From: Actinomadura rubteroloni
GTDB lineage: Bacteria > Actinomycetota > Actinomycetes > Streptosporangiales > Streptosporangiaceae
Length of the DNA: 64,000 bases
Assembly (NCBI RefSeq): GCF_002911665.1
Contig: NZ_MTBP01000003.1
Coordinates: 248,001 to 312,000 of the forward strand
Direction of reading: 5' to 3'
Position 1 is the stretch's first letter, and each line of letters begins with the position of its first letter. Below, piece by piece: positions 60,975 through 64,000 of the stretch. The notes under the pieces were generated by a model. It was not told where the DNA came from. It searched no databases and saw nothing but the letters and a program-made list of their open reading frames with translations. The position numbers were made by a program, and so were the translations under genes.

Positions 60975-61781
60975 ATGGGTTCCGTGGTCGCCGTACGGCG
61001 CTATCCGGTGAAGTCGATGCTGGGCGAGGACGTCGAAGCGGTGCCGGTCGGGTCGTCCGGCCTCTCCGGTGACCGGGCGTTCGCGCTCGTGGACGTCGCC
61101 TCGGGCCGCGTCGCGTCCGCGAAGAACCCGCGGCTGTGGCGCGGCCTGCTCGGCGTGGACGTCGCGACGGCCGGCGACGGCGTCCGGCTCACCTTCGCCG
61201 ACGGCCGGTCGCTCTGCAGCGCGGACCCGGACGCGGACGCGCTCCTGTCCGAACGGCTGGGCCGCGCCGTCCGCCTGACCGCGACGCCGCCCGCCGCCGC
61301 GTCCCTGGACCGCGCCGTCCCCGACGAGGTCCTGACGCAGGGTGAGACCGCCGACGTCCCCGTCGAGGAGACGCCGCTGCCGCCGGGCTCCTTCCACGAC
61401 TTCGCGCCCGTCCACCTGATCACGACGTCCACGCTGGACGCGATCGGGGCGGCGACCGGGGACGCGGTCTGCGCCATCCGCTACCGCCCCAATCTGATCG
61501 TCCGCACCCCCGGCATCGGCTACACCGAGAACGCCTGGGTCGGCCGCGACGTGTCCGTCGGCGACACCGTCCTGCGGATCATCGCCCCGACCCCGCGCTG
61601 CGCCGTCCCGACCCTGGAACACGGCGTACTCTCGCGCTCCCGCGAGGCACTACGCGTCCCGGCCCGCGACAACCGCCTGGAACCCCTCCCCGGCATGGGC
61701 CTGCACGCATGCGCGGGCGTATACGCGACGGTGACCCGTCCCGGCCACGTCTCCCCGGGCGACACCGTGACCGTTCTCTGA
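60975..61781 (+). CDS. MOSC-domain protein
   Basis: A 268-residue protein with an N-terminal MOSC beta-barrel (VRRYPVKSMLGEDVEAV, GLSGDRAFALVD) and a MOSC domain with the conserved cysteine in PTPRCAVPTLEHG (about 208-218). MOSC proteins bind the molybdenum cofactor or carry sulfur, as in mARC-type reductases. It lies 24 bases after the AKR gene. Confidence 0.85.
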   Translation: MGSVVAVRRYPVKSMLGEDVEAVPVGSSGLSGDRAFALVDVASGRVASAKNPRLWRGLLGVDVATAGDGVRLTFADGRSLCSADPDADALLSERLGRAVRLTATPPAAASLDRAVPDEVLTQGETADVPVEETPLPPGSFHDFAPVHLITTSTLDAIGAATGDAVCAIRYRPNLIVRTPGIGYTENAWVGRDVSVGDTVLRIIAPTPRCAVPTLEHGVLSRSREALRVPARDNRLEPLPGMGLHACAGVYATVTRPGHVSPGDTVTVL

Positions 61782-61900
61782 CGGTCGGAGGTGGTGGGAC
61801 TTCTGCTCTGGGCGGATGTGGGGTGGTTCGGGGGGTGCGGCGAGGCAGGTTGGAGGTGCGGGCCGCGCTGGGCGGCGGCGTGAAGGGGGGGCTTTGGGGC

Positions 61901-62593
61901 ATGCGGGCTATCGAACTGGCGCCGAACGTGTACCGGCTCGATCTCGGGCGGTACCAGGCGTATGTGTGGCGTGAGGGTGAGCGGGCGACGCTGATCGACA
62001 CGGGCGAGCCGGGGTCGGGGCCGCTGATCGAGGCGGCGCTCGGGGAGATCGGGCTGACGCGGGCGGCGCTCGATCGGGTCGTGCTCACGCACTTCCATGA
62101 CGACCACGCCGGGTCGGCGGCCGAGGTCGCGTCGTGGGGTGCGCCCGTCGTCGCGGGCGCGGCGGACGCGCCGGTCATCGCGGGCGCGGCCGAGGGGCCG
62201 GAGCCGAACTTCACCGAGTTCGAGCGGGAACTGCACGCGCAAGTGGCGGCGGGCCTCGAACCTGCGCCGCCCGTGGCCGTGGACGTCGCGGTGCGGGACG
62301 GGGACGTCCTCGCCTTCGGGGCCGAGGGGGCGCGGGTCGTCGCGACGCCCGGCCACACCGACGGCAGCGTCGCGCTGTACCTTCCGGCCGAGGAGGTGCT
62401 GTTCACCGGGGACATCGCGGCTCACTTCAACGGCGACGTCATCCTCGGCGTCTTCAACCTGGACGCCGGGGTCGCGGCGGAGTCGTTCCGCCGCCTCGCC
62501 GCGCTGGACACGCGCCTCGCCTGCTTCGGCCACGGCGATCCGGTCACCGACGCCGGCGGCCGCCTTCGCGCGACCGCCGACGGGCTCGCCTAG
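61901..62593 (+). CDS. Metallo-beta-lactamase-fold hydrolase
   Basis: A 230-residue MBL-fold enzyme. The metal motif HFHDDH (H64, H66, D68, H69) is complete, with later ligands in TPGHTDGSV, FTGDIAAH and CFGHGDPV. The family includes glyoxalase II-like and lactonase-like hydrolases. ATG at 61901 follows a G-rich leader (AAGGGGGG). The substrate is not predictable. Confidence 0.85.
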   Translation: MRAIELAPNVYRLDLGRYQAYVWREGERATLIDTGEPGSGPLIEAALGEIGLTRAALDRVVLTHFHDDHAGSAAEVASWGAPVVAGAADAPVIAGAAEGPEPNFTEFERELHAQVAAGLEPAPPVAVDVAVRDGDVLAFGAEGARVVATPGHTDGSVALYLPAEEVLFTGDIAAHFNGDVILGVFNLDAGVAAESFRRLAALDTRLACFGHGDPVTDAGGRLRATADGLA

Positions 62594-62608
62594 GCCGTCC
62601 GGGCGGGC

Positions 62609-63202
62609 TCAGTCGCCGGCGCGTGGGGCGGTGTCGATGAAGGTGACGGCGGCGGTGCGGGCCGCGGCGGCGGCGGTCGGGTCGCCGTCCAGGCCCGCCG
62701 CCACCGACGCGCCGTCGTAGAGGAGGTGCAGCTGACGGGCCAGGGCGGACGGGTCCGCCACCCCGGCCTCGGCCGCGAACCCGGTGAACAGGTCCCGCAG
62801 CCAGGTGCGGTAGTGCCGGGCGGCGCGCTCGGCGGAGCTGCCCTCCGGGGACTCGGCGCACGCGCTGATGAACGGGCAGCCGTTGTAGTCCGGATGGGCG
62901 AACCCCTCGGCCTGCGCGTCGAAGACGGCGAGCAGGCGGTCGCGCGGCGTCGCGCTGCCGGCGAGGTGCCGCTCGACGCGCCGCCGGACGCGGTCGTGCC
63001 GGAACTCCAGGTACGCGCGGACCAGCTCGTCCTTGCTGCCGAAGGTGTTGTAGAGCGACGCCTTCGCGACCCCGGCGTGCTCGATGATCCGGTCGATGCC
63101 GACCGTGTGGACGCCCTCGCGGTAGAACAGCTCGTTCGCGGCGGTCAGCAGGCGCTCGCGCGCGGACCTCCGGGGAGCGGACGTGCGCGTCATCTCCCTC
63201 AT
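62609..63202 (-). CDS. TetR-family transcriptional regulator
   Basis: A 197-residue repressor. HTH: RLLTAANELFYREGVHTVGI, then KASLYNTFGSKDELVRAYL (about 14-58). The C-terminus has CPFISACAES, common in regulators of the YxaF/LmrA type. ATG at 63202 has GGAG five bases ahead; an ATG at 63193 is possible. It follows the MFS gene on the same strand by 23 bases, so it probably regulates that pump. Confidence 0.87.
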   Translation of the reverse strand: MREMTRTSAPRRSARERLLTAANELFYREGVHTVGIDRIIEHAGVAKASLYNTFGSKDELVRAYLEFRHDRVRRRVERHLAGSATPRDRLLAVFDAQAEGFAHPDYNGCPFISACAESPEGSSAERAARHYRTWLRDLFTGFAAEAGVADPSALARQLHLLYDGASVAAGLDGDPTAAAAARTAAVTFIDTAPRAGD

Positions 63203-63225
63203 CCCTTCTCCGGCGGGTCGCACCA

Positions 63226-64000
63226 TTATGCGGGAGCCTGGGCCTTCGGACGGTCCAGCAGCAGGCCCACGAGCGCGACCGCCGCGAGCAGGACCACGGC
63301 GGCCCCGTACTCGCGCGCCGTCACGAGCAGCCCGCCGCCGTGCACGACGAGCACTCCCGCGATCACGGCCGGGACGCCCATCCCCAGGTAGCAGACGACG
63401 TACGCCGCCGACAGCACCCCCGCGCGCTCGTGCGGCTCGGCGAGCGGCGCGACCATCCGGATGCCGCCCTGGAAGCCGGACCCGAAGCCGAGCCCGGCGA
63501 CGGCCGTGCCGGCGAAGAACCCGGCCGTCGACCCGGCGTCGACGGCGAGGAGCGTGCCGATGACCCCGGCGATGAGCGCGCCGGTCCCGATGTACATGAC
63601 GGGGCGCACGCGCAGGTCCCGCATGAGCAGGACCGACACCGCCGCGACCCCGGCGAGCGTGAACAGCCCGAGCCCGCCGTACAGCGCCGACCGCGAGTGG
63701 ACGAGCCCCGCCGTCAGCGCGGGGCTGAGCGACCCGTAGAACCCGGCGAGCGCCCACACCGCGAACATGACCGGCGCCGCGATCGCCATCGGCCGCCGCA
63801 CCCGGCGCGGGATCCGGACCTCGGGCACCATCGCGGCGAACGCGCCGGGCTTGGCCGTGACGGTCTCGCGCAGCGCCGCCACGCCGGCGATCTGGAGCAG
63901 GAACACCGCCATCAGCATGAGGTAGATCAGGTGGGTCGGCGCGGGCAGGAACCGCACGACGAGCGCGGACGCCAGCGCCCCGGCGGCCGTCCCGAACCCG
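63226..64000 (-). CDS. MFS transporter, partial (runs off the right edge)
   Basis: The reading frame is open through the right edge. The visible 257 codons begin with a transmembrane segment GFGTAAGALASALVVRFLP and hold about seven helices (IYLMLMAVFLLQIAGVAAL, GLFTLAGVAAVSVLLM, GVLSAAYVVCYLGMGVPAV and others). This is the C-terminal half to two thirds of an MFS pump. A GTG at 63957 is internal to the gene and not the start. The TetR gene downstream is probably its regulator. Substrate unknown. Confidence 0.8.
   Translation of the reverse strand, partial: GFGTAAGALASALVVRFLPAPTHLIYLMLMAVFLLQIAGVAALRETVTAKPGAFAAMVPEVRIPRRVRRPMAIAAPVMFAVWALAGFYGSLSPALTAGLVHSRSALYGGLGLFTLAGVAAVSVLLMRDLRVRPVMYIGTGALIAGVIGTLLAVDAGSTAGFFAGTAVAGLGFGSGFQGGIRMVAPLAEPHERAGVLSAAYVVCYLGMGVPAVIAGVLVVHGGGLLVTAREYGAAVVLLAAVALVGLLLDRPKAQAPA

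Noticed and set aside
60117..62593. AKR, MOSC and MBL genes as tailoring genes of the NRPS cluster
   Set aside because: A 148-base gap and loss of the overlapping junctions separate them from the operon, and none has a clear peptide-tailoring signature. They remain possible but unsupported.

Overview
The DNA is very rich in G and C, with the strong third-position GC bias and long antisense shadow frames of a filamentous actinomycete. The gene content (a hexamodular NRPS locus, an actinomycete-type GTPase/GAP1/Hsp70 operon, many TetR, AraC and GntR regulators) fits the Actinomadura/Streptosporangiales side of the group. That placement is inference only. No rRNA, tRNA, CRISPR array, insertion sequence or phage gene was recognised, and the NRPS genes show no obvious mobile element at their borders.

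Layout. (1) 1-6730 is a GntR/FCD-regulated catabolic island: class III aminotransferase, the regulator, two maleate-isomerase/Asp-Glu-racemase paralogues and a DUF3830 protein on the minus strand, facing a D-2-hydroxyacid dehydrogenase and an amidase. Two nearly identical palindromes (1407-1418 and 4259-4270) look like the operators, and the second overlaps a TTGACA -35 box. (2) 6710-16328 is mixed metabolism and regulation: a DUF1707/LiaF-like protein, an NB-ARC/LuxR regulator, a YdeP-type molybdopterin oxidoreductase, a membrane-anchored trypsin/PDZ protease, a TetR regulator with a perfect 16-bp operator, two tiny coupled genes, a Bcr/CflA transporter and a RutE-like nitroreductase.

(3) 16431-26780 is one long minus-strand operon read grpE, hsp70, a large helical/beta-sandwich protein, a zinc-ribbon GTPase, GAP1 and a membrane zinc-ribbon GTPase. 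The Hsp70 lacks the alpha-helical lid and no DnaJ is present. It matches the 'double-GTPase plus GAP1' class of predicted NTP-dependent conflict or signalling systems, whose biochemistry I believe is unknown. (4) 26977-31009 holds ordinary accessory genes: ACT protein, PfkB kinase, ADP-ribosylglycohydrolase coupled to an AraC regulator, and DUF2000.

(5) 31014-59968 is a nonribosomal peptide cluster. SbnA and SbnB homologues (minus strand) should make L-2,3-diaminopropionate (L-Dap). The plus-strand operon encodes an adenylation core that stops before its C-terminal piece, three NRPS proteins (C-A-T-E-C-[A remnant]-T-C-A-T-E; C-A-T-C-A-T-E; C-A-T-TE), an MbtH protein, a GNAT acyltransferase and a type II thioesterase. 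Module 2 carries only the C-terminal part of an A domain, including the A10 lysine, which is exactly the part missing from the free-standing core. One adenylation domain therefore seems to be split between two proteins. Predicted product: a hexapeptide D-X1, L-Dap2, D-allo-Thr3, X4, D-allo-Thr5, X6, released by an EntF-like TE.

(6) 60117-64000 is an aldo/keto reductase, a MOSC protein, a metallo-beta-lactamase-fold hydrolase, a TetR regulator and an MFS transporter cut by the window edge.
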